Origin: Halovenus carboxidivorans
GTDB taxonomy: Archaea > Halobacteriota > Halobacteria > Halobacteriales > Haloarculaceae
DNA length: 64,000 nucleotides
NCBI RefSeq assembly: GCF_009831575.1
Contig: NZ_WUUT01000003.1
Location: forward strand, 1-64,000
Direction of reading: 5' to 3'
Both the position numbers and the translations under genes were made by a program. Of the stretch, positions 45,527-53,878 are shown in pieces. The first letter of the stretch is position 1. Every line of letters starts with the position of its first letter. The notes under the pieces were generated by a model that was not told the DNA's origin, did no database searches, and saw only the letters and a list, made by a program, of their open reading frames with translations.

Positions 45527-46183
45527 ATGAACCGACGAACAGTCCTCCAGACCTCCGCTGCAGTCGGCGTCGCCTCGGTAGCTGGTTGTTTGGGTGCGAG
45601 TGGCTCGAACGCTGAGGACCGACCCGATCCAGTCGATCTCTCAGGGACGAAATTCGACTACCAGGGTGGGATGGAGATCGGGACTCACGGCGGACCGAAC
45701 GGTCAGATCTTCTACCGTGACAACCAGCCCAAGCCAGTCGCAGGCGCCGCGAGCCTGCGACTCACCCACGAGGGCCACGGTGATGAGGGTAGCGAATCCG
45801 GTGACCAGGCGAATCTAGCGTGGTTTCACACACTAGTCCACGGACTCTTTCCGTACCACTTTGAACGGCTGGATCGTGGCTGGGATGCTCAGGTGATCTA
45901 CGTCACAGATTACAGTACCGTCGAGTGGGAACTCCCCGAGGACAGTTCTCGGCCGACCATGCCGTCGCCGACGGGTGCAGAGACTTTCGCCGACGCGGAA
46001 ACGCTCTATTATGTGGGTGAGAGCACCGTGATGGGCGGGATGGGGCCCGCACTGCACCCGTTCTCCGAGGAGTCCGATGCTCGCTCCTTCGCAGAGCAGT
46101 ACGACGGGACGGTTTACGAGTTCGGCGATATCGACCGAACGCTGATCGACGGTCTGCGGCGGGGCGCCGGCATGAACTCCTAA
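45527..46183 (+). CDS. NosL-like Tat lipoprotein lacking the usual cysteines
   Basis: 218 aa. Tat signal MNRRTVLQTSAAVGVASVAGC with the lipobox Cys at 21. The NosL-type fold is visible in THGGPNGQIFYRDNQPKP, VIYVTDYSTVEWELPED, FADAETLYYVGESTVMGGMGPALHPFSEESDARSFAEQYDGTVYEFGDI. NosL proteins normally carry a Cys-x-x-Cys-Gly-Met copper motif at the start of the domain; here that place reads KFDYQGGMEIG, with no Cys. Met-rich MGGMGPA remains. Probably a copper-handling protein of altered specificity. Confidence 0.83.
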   Translation: MNRRTVLQTSAAVGVASVAGCLGASGSNAEDRPDPVDLSGTKFDYQGGMEIGTHGGPNGQIFYRDNQPKPVAGAASLRLTHEGHGDEGSESGDQANLAWFHTLVHGLFPYHFERLDRGWDAQVIYVTDYSTVEWELPEDSSRPTMPSPTGAETFADAETLYYVGESTVMGGMGPALHPFSEESDARSFAEQYDGTVYEFGDIDRTLIDGLRRGAGMNS

Positions 46184-46249
46184 CTCGATTCGGGAGACAC
46201 ACCAACGAAGCTAAATTCGGCTATATCTCAACTCTCTTTCGTGACCTCG

Positions 46250-48139
46250 ATGTTCGGCTCGGCAATCGACAGAGCCATTCCGCTACGACTGGTCGGCATC
46301 GTGGGTTTTGTACTCGTCACCCTCTCAGTTGGCGTGTTTGTTATTGGCGCGGAGGGGACGGCTCCGGAACCAGTTCCGTTCGACGAGACGGTTGAGACGG
46401 GGATGGCTGCGGAAAACGAGCAGACGCTACGGGCGGCGGACGCAACCCTCCCCAAAGCCGAGGTCTTTCACTCGCAGTATCAGTTTGTTGTTGGCTACCG
46501 CGGCGTCGGATACATGATCGACGAATTACAGCAGTCGGGCCACACCCAGCAGTTTGGCCAACCCGTTGCGATCTACGTCTCCGATTATGCAGGAACGGAC
46601 CCAACGCTGACGGAGGAAAGGTATCCGCAGACTGAAACTGAAGTCGACTGGGTCCGCGCTCGGGATGCGACATTCGTCGTCGACAGCGCGGCCCGGACCC
46701 CAGCTGGCGATGCGATTATTCCGTTCAGTTCGACCGGAGATGCTGCACAGTTCGCCGAGCAGCACGGCGGTGACCTGCTCGATTGGGAGGAACTCCGGAG
46801 CAAGAACATTGATCTCGATCACGCTGGCCTCGTCCGTGAGGGTGTCGAGACGAAACAAGCGAGTGCAAATGACAGCGTCGCTGCCGCCGAACCTCTGATC
46901 AACCGCTCAACGTCGGTTATCGTCGGTGAGGGCGCCCCGACGATCCAGGCGGCGATCGACGCCACAACCCCAGGAACAACGATCCGCGTTCCCCCGGGGA
47001 CGTACACGGAAACGCTTCAGGTCAACCGACCAGTGACTATCCGAGGCCACAACGCGACGATACGTGGCGACGGCAACGGGTCCGTTATCACGATTGCCAG
47101 CGATGATGTTACACTCAGCGGACTCAGTATCGAGGGTGTCGGCCAATCGACCGAACCCGAGGAGGGTGAAGTTAATACCCAGCAGTGGGATTCGTTCGTC
47201 GAGTCCGGATACGGCCACAGCGACGCAGCCATCGAGGCAGAAAACGTCTCCAATCTGTTCGTCCACGAAGTCAGTATCACGACTCCGACCAGCGGCATTG
47301 TACTCCGTGATGTCAACGGTACTGTCGTCGATGGAATCTCCGTTGTTGGGTCCGAGGACCACAGAGATGGGTTCATGGGTGTTCTCTCGATCCGGTCACC
47401 GGTCGTCGTCCAGCATAGCACCTTCGAGGACGGCCGTGATGGGGTGTATCTCCACCGGGCCGATGGGTCAGTGGTCCGGGACAACCGTTTTGTCTCGAAC
47501 CGATACGGCATCCATCTGATGTACACCTCCGACGCGCTGCTGGCCGACAACGTCGCCCGACGGGAGGCCTTCGCTGGAATCACGATTATGACTGAACCCG
47601 CCAGCAATGCCGTCGTCGGAAACGACGTTCGAAACTCAACTTCTGGACTCGATATTAGTGGCACACACACGTACGTTGGGGAGAATATCATCGCTAACAA
47701 CGACCGCGCCATCTTGGGCGGCACCGACCAATCGCTGTACGAACGTAACGTTCTCTACGGCAACGAACTCGGCTTCCGAACCGGAACAATCCGCCCTTCG
47801 AACCGGGTCGTGAGAAATGACTTTGTCGACAACGAGCAATCGGTACAGGTCGGCTCTGGGCCCCTTCGGATCTGGACACACGACAGCAACGGCAACTACT
47901 GGTCGAAGCGACCGACAGCGTTCAGCGACGGTTTGTACTCCCCGACAGCCCGGCTTGATTCCAACCTTCGAGAGCCGGGAGTCGGCGCACTCTCCCGATC
48001 ACCGGCAGCGACGATACTCGAAACCGTCAGAGAAACAGTGGCTGGCTCCCGGGAGAGCCAGGTTGTCGATACCGCGCCACGCTCAGAGCCCGTTCGCCCA
48101 CAGACAATCACAGCACTTGAAGAAACTCATGACGACTAA
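46250..48139 (+). CDS. nosD: NosL-like domain fused to NosD (copper-site maturation protein)
   Basis: 629 aa. An N-terminal membrane helix (LRLVGIVGFVLVTLSVGVFVIGA) precedes a NosL-like domain at ~60-205 (VAIYVSDYAGTDPTLTEER ... PFSSTGDAAQFAEQHGGDLLDW), then the right-handed beta-helix of NosD/CASH repeats from ~215 (GAPTIQAAIDATTPGTTIRVPPGTYTETL, GVYLHRADGSVVRDNRFVSNRYGIHLMYTSDALLADN). NosD works with NosFY in assembling the CuZ site of N2O reductase. A CTATATC element ~26 bases before makes the ATG at 46250 the likely leaderless start (GTG at 46241 is the alternative). nosF overlaps by 11 bases. Confidence 0.85.
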   Translation: MFGSAIDRAIPLRLVGIVGFVLVTLSVGVFVIGAEGTAPEPVPFDETVETGMAAENEQTLRAADATLPKAEVFHSQYQFVVGYRGVGYMIDELQQSGHTQQFGQPVAIYVSDYAGTDPTLTEERYPQTETEVDWVRARDATFVVDSAARTPAGDAIIPFSSTGDAAQFAEQHGGDLLDWEELRSKNIDLDHAGLVREGVETKQASANDSVAAAEPLINRSTSVIVGEGAPTIQAAIDATTPGTTIRVPPGTYTETLQVNRPVTIRGHNATIRGDGNGSVITIASDDVTLSGLSIEGVGQSTEPEEGEVNTQQWDSFVESGYGHSDAAIEAENVSNLFVHEVSITTPTSGIVLRDVNGTVVDGISVVGSEDHRDGFMGVLSIRSPVVVQHSTFEDGRDGVYLHRADGSVVRDNRFVSNRYGIHLMYTSDALLADNVARREAFAGITIMTEPASNAVVGNDVRNSTSGLDISGTHTYVGENIIANNDRAILGGTDQSLYERNVLYGNELGFRTGTIRPSNRVVRNDFVDNEQSVQVGSGPLRIWTHDSNGNYWSKRPTAFSDGLYSPTARLDSNLREPGVGALSRSPAATILETVRETVAGSRESQVVDTAPRSEPVRPQTITALEETHDD

Positions 48140-48896
48140 CCAGACAACAGCATCCCGTTCGAACGGTGCCTCAGACGACGAGACTGCTCTCGTTGCCGAT
48201 GGAGTTACGCGAGAGTTTGGCTCGGTGACCGTCGTTAAAGATGTCTCGCTGACAGTCCGCCGCGGCGAACTTCACGCCCTGATCGGCCCAAACGGTTCTG
48301 GAAAAACAACTCTGTTAGAACTGCTAGCTGGCATCCGACAACCGACCACTGGAACAGTTCGCGTTGAAGCCGAGACACAGCCCCGCACAATCGGGTATCT
48401 CCCGCAGCGCCCCGAGTTCCGGCCGTCGTTTACTGCCCTTGAGACGCTCACATTCTACGCGTCATTGGTCGATGACGACCCCGAGGCCCTACTCTCACGC
48501 GTTGGGCTGAGCGATGCGGCCAACCGTCGTGTCGAGGACCTCTCTGGCGGGATGACTCGACTGTTGGCGCTGGGGCAAGCACTGGCCGGTGATCCCCCGA
48601 TCGTGTTGCTCGACGAACCGGGAAGCGGTCTCGATCCGGGAATGCGCGCGCGAATGATCGACATCGCCCGGTCGCTGGCAGCGGAGGGTGCTGCTGTCCT
48701 CTACAGCACTCACGACCTCGCGCTCGCTGAACAGCACTGCGACCGGATCAGCCTCGTTGACGCCGGTCACGTTGTCGAGACAGCGCCACCGGAGGCGCTG
48801 CTCACAGACCACGACACGACGACCCTCAGGGGTGTCTTCGAGGGAGTGGCGGGCGGATCGGACGACGCTGTCACTGTACTGGGGGCCGACCGATGA
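48129..48896 (+). CDS. nosF: ABC transporter ATPase NosF
   Basis: 255 aa ATP-binding subunit. Walker A GPNGSGKTT, Q-loop YLPQRPEFRP, signature LSGGMTRLLALGQALAGDP, Walker B IVLLDEPGSGLD, and the switch His in YSTHDLALAEQH. Its place between nosD and nosY and the NosF-like size identify it. With NosY it powers NosD-dependent copper or sulfur delivery across the membrane. Start ATG 48129 overlaps nosD by 11 bases; nosY overlaps by 4 (ATGA), so all three are translationally linked. Confidence 0.88.
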   Translation: MTTNQTTASRSNGASDDETALVADGVTREFGSVTVVKDVSLTVRRGELHALIGPNGSGKTTLLELLAGIRQPTTGTVRVEAETQPRTIGYLPQRPEFRPSFTALETLTFYASLVDDDPEALLSRVGLSDAANRRVEDLSGGMTRLLALGQALAGDPPIVLLDEPGSGLDPGMRARMIDIARSLAAEGAAVLYSTHDLALAEQHCDRISLVDAGHVVETAPPEALLTDHDTTTLRGVFEGVAGGSDDAVTVLGADR

Positions 48897-49717
48897 CCGA
48901 CACTCCTGCAGTGTCGCCGGCACAGTCGGTACAGTCAGTTGCGGTCCGCGAACTGTTCACCGTCGGTCGTGCTCGAAGTCTGCTAGCGCTGTTCGCGGGA
49001 CTGGTGGCAGTCGTGGTCGGCATCGGTGTTCTCGGCGGCGCACCGCGATACCTCCCGACTGTCGCAGATCTGCTCTTACCAATGGAGTTGCTCGTCCCAA
49101 CGGTCGCGTTCGCCCTTGGCTATCGGCCGATTGCCTCCGACGCAGAACGTGGTGAGTTGGCTGTGCTCAAAACGTACCCGCTCCGTGTTCGAGACTACGT
49201 CTTCGGCGTCTTTCTGGGCCGTGCGATCGCACTGGTGGTAATGCTCCTTGTGCCGCTGGTCTGCCTCGGCGGGTATCTTGCGGTGACCAGTACCGAGACA
49301 CCCTCGTTACTCGCAACGCAGCAAGGCGCTGATTCGCCAATCATCTACGCCCGGTTTCTTCTGTTGACAGTTCTGTTCGGACTGACAATTCTCGCCCTCT
49401 CGCTTGCGGTGTCGGCGGTGGCCCGTTCGCGCCGGACGGCGCTCGTTCTCGCCGGTGCGGCGCTGCTCTTTGTTGTCGTGGTCGTCGATCTGTTGATTCT
49501 TCGTGGGTTCGCTGCCGGACGGATCGGCAGTGATCTGTTGTTGGTCGTCCTCGCGGTTTCGCCGACCAGCGCGTACCGTGGCCTCGTCTTCGAGACTGCT
49601 CTCGACACGCCAGGACTTGCTGTTGCACAGGCGTCGGTCCCGCTCAGCCTCGCTGGCCTCGTCCTCTGGCTAGTTGGTTCGCTACTCGTCACCGCCGCTG
49701 CACTCAGCCGCGAGTGA
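48893..49717 (+). CDS. nosY: ABC transporter permease NosY
   Basis: 274 aa with six transmembrane segments, for example LLALFAGLVAVVVGIGVLGG, LVMLLVPLVCLGGYLAV, LLTVLFGLTILALSLAVSAVA and LVLAGAALLFVVVVVDLLI. The cytoplasmic stretch SDAERGELAVLKTYPLRVRDYVFGVFLGRA between the first helices is characteristic of NosY/ABC-2 permeases. Overlaps nosF by four bases. No nosZ or nosR follows; the next genes are on the opposite strand. Confidence 0.87.
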   Translation: MTDTPAVSPAQSVQSVAVRELFTVGRARSLLALFAGLVAVVVGIGVLGGAPRYLPTVADLLLPMELLVPTVAFALGYRPIASDAERGELAVLKTYPLRVRDYVFGVFLGRAIALVVMLLVPLVCLGGYLAVTSTETPSLLATQQGADSPIIYARFLLLTVLFGLTILALSLAVSAVARSRRTALVLAGAALLFVVVVVDLLILRGFAAGRIGSDLLLVVLAVSPTSAYRGLVFETALDTPGLAVAQASVPLSLAGLVLWLVGSLLVTAAALSRE

Positions 49718-49936
49718 AGATCTCCAAACATCCACCTTTCTCAGTAGCTCTGTCGATACCCAATTCGGCAGACCGACACACGGTTCGTGAATTCAGTGTC
49801 GAGCAGTGACCGAACTGCAGGTGTTCGTTGAGTTCAACACGAACGCTGCTGGGGTTCGACAGAAGGCGATCTGCAGATCAGCAAAAGTTGTCTGTTTAAT
49901 CATGAACTCAGTTCCGGCGTCTACAATTGCTTTATG

Positions 49937-49960
49937 ACCCGTCTAACATTTGCGACGGGT
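49937..49960. terminator. stem-loop between convergent nosY and the P19-like gene
   Basis: Inverted repeat ACCCGTC (49937-49943) / GACGGGT (49954-49960) with a 10-base AT-rich loop, in a 285-bp gap between convergent genes. It suits a terminator for one or both transcripts. The rest of the gap (49718-49936) shows no convincing gene. Confidence 0.4.
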
Positions 49961-50002
49961 ATCAGAACTGATTCGATTCGAACGAGCTTGGCAACGGCTA
50001 TT

Positions 50003-51106
50003 CTATTCGACAGCGAGAGTCACGTCGTTCATACCGCCCATGAGTCCGCCAAATGCCGTCTCGTAGCCTTCGTGTCGTGCGGTCTGTGGCTGGGTTGTTA
50101 CCTGTAATGTGAGCTCGTCACCAGATTCAACGCTATCCACCACTGCACCGTAGTGGTAGTTTAGTTCTGGATCCAGGGTTCGGGTAAACTCACCATCATA
50201 GACTGTCTCGTCTCCCCGCAACAATGTGCCTTCTATACCCATCGCAGGGATGACCATCTGATTATATCGTGTCCGTGAGGAGACAGCGATGTACTGGCCA
50301 TCTCCATCAATACCGGCTGGAGGCGATTCTATAACAGTGACGACAAACTGTGCATCGTTGCTCATTCCAGTGCCGATCACCCTCCCGGGAAGGGTACTCT
50401 CCGAGGGTGCACGTGAGTCTGGCATCATCTCCATCTCCCTCGGGTCGACAGCACCATTCGTTCCGGCCTCAGTATCGAAGCGTTCGAATGAAATCTCGTT
50501 TCGCTCCTGTTCACTGTACTCGAATGGAATGTCAGCAGTTGTCGGTTCAGAGAAACGATCCTGAAACGACCCAGTTCGTCGGGTTGTCATGGCACCAACA
50601 TTCAGCCTGACCGTATACGCACCATCGCCGCTGAGACCAAAGTTCGCACCATAATGGAACCCCATTGGCTGTGAGAGCATCGGATAGATCGTTTCCTGTG
50701 ACACCAGTGAGTCATCCTGGTAGATTTCAACAGACAGTCCAGTGTCGGGGAGGACAGTCCCCGTTTCAGGATCCCACACATTCGCCATCAAATGGATAGC
50801 GTCATCATCCTCGATCTCAGTGAGAGTAGTTGAGTCACCGTTGACGTTCCAGAATCGGTGAGCGTAACTGTACATAAGCCCGAAAGCGTAGTCGCCTTGC
50901 TCGGCTGTTCCTGACATCTTCATCCCCTCGATGTGGCTTGGAATGTAGATGCCATCAGGTCGGTTCTCAACAATAGATGGGACACCGCTAGATTGTGTCT
51001 GAGAATTGGACGGTTCATCGTCTGACCCAGCCGAGCCAAGACAGCCGGCAACTGCGGCTGACACCGTGAAAGCTGACGCAGTCTGAAGAAATCGACGGCG
51101 ATCCAT
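50003..51106 (-). CDS. P19/Tpd-like periplasmic metal-binding Tat lipoprotein (DUF7350-like)
   Basis: 367 aa. Tat signal MDRRRFLQTASAFTVSAAVAGC with lipobox Cys, Ser/Gln-rich linker, then a P19-like domain: IPSHIEGMKMSGTAEQGDYAFGLMYSYAHRF and YPMLSQPMGFHYGANFGLSGDGAYTVRLNVG. The His/Met set (HIEGMKM, PM, FHYGANF) corresponds to the copper/iron sites of P19, FetP and FtrA. A second beta domain follows (SNDAQFVVTVIESPPAGIDGDGQYIAV). P19 proteins serve iron uptake with FTR1 permeases in bacteria; no FTR1 is seen here. Divergent neighbours are metal-related, so metal acquisition is likely. Confidence 0.78.
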   Translation of the reverse strand: MDRRRFLQTASAFTVSAAVAGCLGSAGSDDEPSNSQTQSSGVPSIVENRPDGIYIPSHIEGMKMSGTAEQGDYAFGLMYSYAHRFWNVNGDSTTLTEIEDDDAIHLMANVWDPETGTVLPDTGLSVEIYQDDSLVSQETIYPMLSQPMGFHYGANFGLSGDGAYTVRLNVGAMTTRRTGSFQDRFSEPTTADIPFEYSEQERNEISFERFDTEAGTNGAVDPREMEMMPDSRAPSESTLPGRVIGTGMSNDAQFVVTVIESPPAGIDGDGQYIAVSSRTRYNQMVIPAMGIEGTLLRGDETVYDGEFTRTLDPELNYHYGAVVDSVESGDELTLQVTTQPQTARHEGYETAFGGLMGGMNDVTLAVE

Positions 51107-51176
51107 GTATCGTGGTTAGTCAAAGAGAGAAAGACAATTTTGGTATGTCCGTCGAATCGCGAATAAAACGCTGTCG

Positions 51177-52481
51177 TTAGGACGACGATTCGGGCTGAGG
51201 CATCGGTACCGATCGGTGTCGTCGCGGTGGAATGAGGAAATATCCACGACGGCGAACGAAAATATACTCCAGAATGCCATTATTGACGCGCTGGCGAATC
51301 GCCGGCGTGACCTGCGTCAAATCCGTGCCGTTCATCGCACGACGAACCTCCTCAAAATCAGAAACTCGACGCTGGAGAGACGGGAAATGAAGGCTCGCAA
51401 CGCTCTGATCAGACCCGATATCGTCGGTCGATTCAAAATGGCGACGGAGGAGCTTTACATTCCCCTCTGCGTCTCGGTTCGCGCGGGCGGCCTTCTGTGC
51501 GTGACCGACTCGCCCATGCGTTTCCGCATCTGCTTCGATGTTGTCGACGAACTCATCAATACCACTGTTGTCTTCCAGGTTCGACCCAATTCCCTCAACA
51601 AGATCGTTCTCAGCATGCCCCGGACTGAACATCTCCATCACGCGCTCATCGAAGGACTGTTCTTCGTACCAGTCATCAAGACGCTGGCGGAGATTTGAGA
51701 GTGCCATCGTCGTACCCCCCGAAAACGGGCCTTCTTCTATTGTGACGTAGTCTTCAGTCGCCTGGTTTCCTTTGAAGCCGGCCTCAAATCCCATGAACAG
51801 TGGTGAGTCTTCCGGAACTGGATTTGAATCGGGGATGCCTTCAGCGTCTTGGCGCTCGGCAGGAAGTCCAGCGCCAACGAACCCGGTTCGGCGTGAGTCA
51901 ATCGTTGCCACGTCGGTTAGTTGGGCTTCAACGGACTCGCCATTTGCCGTGTCACGTTCGCCACGGAGTGCCTGCTCAGCTTCAAGGACAACATCGGCAC
52001 GGTCGCTTGCGAGGTGGAGTACTGCATCTTGGGTATCGAATGTCGGGGACTCAAACGGGGAGAGGGCCCTCGGTTGTGGGAGTGTCACCTGCTCAGGAAG
52101 TGATTGGTCGAACCGCTCAAAGTACGACGCCGAGTAGGCGATCGTATGCAACAATCCCTCGTTACTCCACTCGTAGCCTCTATCCAATACAGTCAGAGAT
52201 TCCTCAAGTGTTGATCGGGTTTCGGGAGACGGTCGGCCCTCTTCGTCGAAGTTGACATAGAGCAGGATCTGATGCTTTGGGAGCTGTGAATTATCGTACT
52301 TATCATGTCTGATATACTCACGCCAAGCGTGTTGACGCGGTGGCTTGGCGGCTGGATCACCGGATGGGATTGGCTCAGAGCCGCCATTGTTCAGACAGGC
52401 GCTCAGTGCACTCGCACCGCCAATCGCCACAGCTGTTTTGAGAATTTGTCTGCGTGACGGATTGCCATCAAACGAGTCCAT
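51177..52481 (-). CDS. DyP-peroxidase-like Tat lipoprotein (DUF7405-like)
   Basis: 434 aa. Start ATG 52481 gives MDSFDGNPSRRQILKTAVAIGGASALSAC, a Tat signal with a lipobox Cys. The mature part has a distant DyP/EfeB-type layout: a ferredoxin-like first half (HQILLYVNFDEEGRPSPETRSTLEESLTVLDRGYEWS ... AVLHLASDRADVVLEAEQAL) and a second half with GFEAGFKGN, HGRVGHAQKAARANRD (place of the proximal-His region) and KLLRRHFES. True DyP GXXDG is not evident, so heme binding is uncertain. It and the P19-like gene form a minus-strand pair resembling EfeB/EfeO-type iron systems. Confidence 0.65.
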   Translation of the reverse strand: MDSFDGNPSRRQILKTAVAIGGASALSACLNNGGSEPIPSGDPAAKPPRQHAWREYIRHDKYDNSQLPKHQILLYVNFDEEGRPSPETRSTLEESLTVLDRGYEWSNEGLLHTIAYSASYFERFDQSLPEQVTLPQPRALSPFESPTFDTQDAVLHLASDRADVVLEAEQALRGERDTANGESVEAQLTDVATIDSRRTGFVGAGLPAERQDAEGIPDSNPVPEDSPLFMGFEAGFKGNQATEDYVTIEEGPFSGGTTMALSNLRQRLDDWYEEQSFDERVMEMFSPGHAENDLVEGIGSNLEDNSGIDEFVDNIEADAETHGRVGHAQKAARANRDAEGNVKLLRRHFESTDDIGSDQSVASLHFPSLQRRVSDFEEVRRAMNGTDLTQVTPAIRQRVNNGILEYIFVRRRGYFLIPPRRHRSVPMPQPESSS

Positions 52482-52588
52482 TGATATCCTAACTATGAGA
52501 GCCAACAGCAAGCAATATTTTGGTCCAGTTCTCGAATAGGCAAATTGATTTTTCATTCAATACGTCCTAAGCACTCAGTGCAGAGGGC

Positions 52589-52747
52589 TCAATCTACCAG
52601 TACTCGACTGAATAGGTGGAAATTCACATATGAAGAAAGAGCCAGACCAACAATAACCCCAACCCCACCAATTAGCCAATATAATTTGCTAATTATGGTC
52701 ATACTCACCAGTATAGCAACACCAAGAAGGGTGACCTGAGTTAGCAC
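52589..52747 (-). CDS. 52-residue two-helix membrane protein
   Basis: A short reading frame starting with GTG at 52747 and ending at a TGA at 52589-52591. It begins MLTQVTLLGVAILVSMTIIS and contains two hydrophobic helices separated by KLYW, then YVNFHLFSRVLVD. A TTTTTAATATG element ~26 bases upstream of the GTG fits a leaderless promoter. Lower GC than the core genome, as the rest of the island. Function unknown; it could be a small partner of the DyP-like/P19-like pair on the same strand. Confidence 0.45.
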   Translation of the reverse strand: MLTQVTLLGVAILVSMTIISKLYWLIGGVGVIVGLALSSYVNFHLFSRVLVD

Positions 52748-53133
52748 ACCTAATGATAGTTGGTACCCATATTAAAAACTCAGCTTTGGGAATTTTCACG
52801 CAATTACTAGAAAACTGAGCGGTTATAAATGATTGTTTGACACGCTAAACAAGTACCGTTGTGGACCGTTGGCCGCCGATGGTGCGGGGGCGGCAGCCTG
52901 GGCAGCCCTGAGTACCTGATCCTGAGCTTCCTTCTATTCCGAGCCGGCTCCCGAGCTGTTAGTACTTGTAGTTGGGGACTGGAAATCGGAGCTGCGTTGT
53001 CGCTGTTCTTTGATCGCGTTTCGTGGCTCGGAACTCTCCCCAGCATCCCAATTATGATTGTTCTAACACGCATGGTCCCGAGTCGACTCGTTGACCTCAG
53101 TGTCGTTATGACAACCGAAGAAAGTGAGAACTC
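52748..53133. other. 386-bp gap, no convincing gene
   Basis: Starts AT-rich with a plus-strand TATA-like GGTTATAAATG near 52820-52829, then turns abruptly GC-rich at about 52860. Frames on both strands give compositions unlike protein. The GC switch suggests joined fragments of different origin. Confidence 0.35.
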
Positions 53134-53340
53134 ATGGTCGGGTGGCATCAGGACGACACGCACACTGATCTCGGGAAGTGCCACTTCCAAATCGACACCC
53201 AGGGAGAAACGGTTCAACGAGAGACGGCGACGTTTCTTGATTCGCATCCGTTGAACGTGTTCGACCAGCGAATCGACGATTTTGTGTACATCCTCACCGC
53301 ACTAACGTGGGAAAATACCATCCCAGAAGTCCCCCAATGA
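53134..53340 (+). CDS. hypothetical small protein, possibly a fragment
   Basis: 68 aa: begins MVGWHQDDTHTDLGKCHFQID and contains TFLDSHPLNVFDQRIDDFVYILTALTWE. The composition is acidic and plausible for a haloarchaeal protein, with a conserved-looking His-x-Asp-Asp segment followed by a helix-rich C-terminus. An in-frame TGA just upstream prevents a longer form, so it may have lost an N-terminus. It sits beside a transposase remnant. I do not recognise the family. Confidence 0.42.
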   Translation: MVGWHQDDTHTDLGKCHFQIDTQGETVQRETATFLDSHPLNVFDQRIDDFVYILTALTWENTIPEVPQ

Positions 53341-53407
53341 GCGATTCGGTGATCGGCGGTACCCCCCGAATCGACTGACTGTTTCGCCCCTCCTCTCGTT
53401 CTGGTTT

Positions 53408-53878
53408 TCAAATTGCAATTGGGGTGAGGGTGGCCTCACAGTATATGATCCCCGGTACTGGCGTCGGTTGCATCATATTTGCCGGTTGCTCACGGGCTTG
53501 CCCCAGACCGTAGTTTTGATCGCTATTTGTTGTCGGCTCAAGCTGTGTATGTAGTAATTCGTTTGTTTCTGGATCGACGGCAGCGTACAGCCAGTATTGT
53601 TCATCATCGAGTTGGATCACGGTCTCGTCGACGGCAACGTGATTCGGATTGTGTCCATTTGTGGGCTGTAAATCAGCCTTGTGAACCCAATTATGGACGG
53701 TGGATCGTGCGCGTTGAACACCAAATATTTCGAGAATTGAAACAGTATTAGATAATGATAAGCCAGCAAGATGGAGTTGAATACTGAGCTTCATCAACAG
53801 TCGTGGTGTTGCTTCTCGCTCCACAAAATCTAAGTCACACTGGGCGATACTACCGCTGAGGCGTGTGTTTTCGGGCAT
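53408..53878 (-). pseudogene. truncated IS6-family (ISH) transposase
   Basis: From the ATG 53878, residues 1-118 are an IS6-type haloarchaeal transposase: RLLMKLSIQLHLAGLSLSNTVSILEIFGVQRARSTVHNWVHKADLQP and HVAVDETVIQLDDEQYWLYAAVDPETNELLHTQLEPTTN, including the first catalytic Asp (D84). Homology stops at about 53525; the remaining 38 residues are unrelated, and the second Asp and the Glu of the DDE triad are missing. The element is inactive; the joint at ~53525 marks a deletion or insertion break. Confidence 0.85.

Noticed and set aside
49801-49850. GTTCGT...ACGAAC inverted repeat after nosY as an IS end
   Set aside because: Arms are only 6 bases, no matching end or transposase is near, and the better hairpin at 49937-49960 explains termination.
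52859-53254. 131-codon plus-strand frame and the matching minus-strand frame in the gap after the DyP-like gene
   Set aside because: Cys/Trp/Ser-rich compositions unlike halophile proteins and no recognisable motif on either strand.
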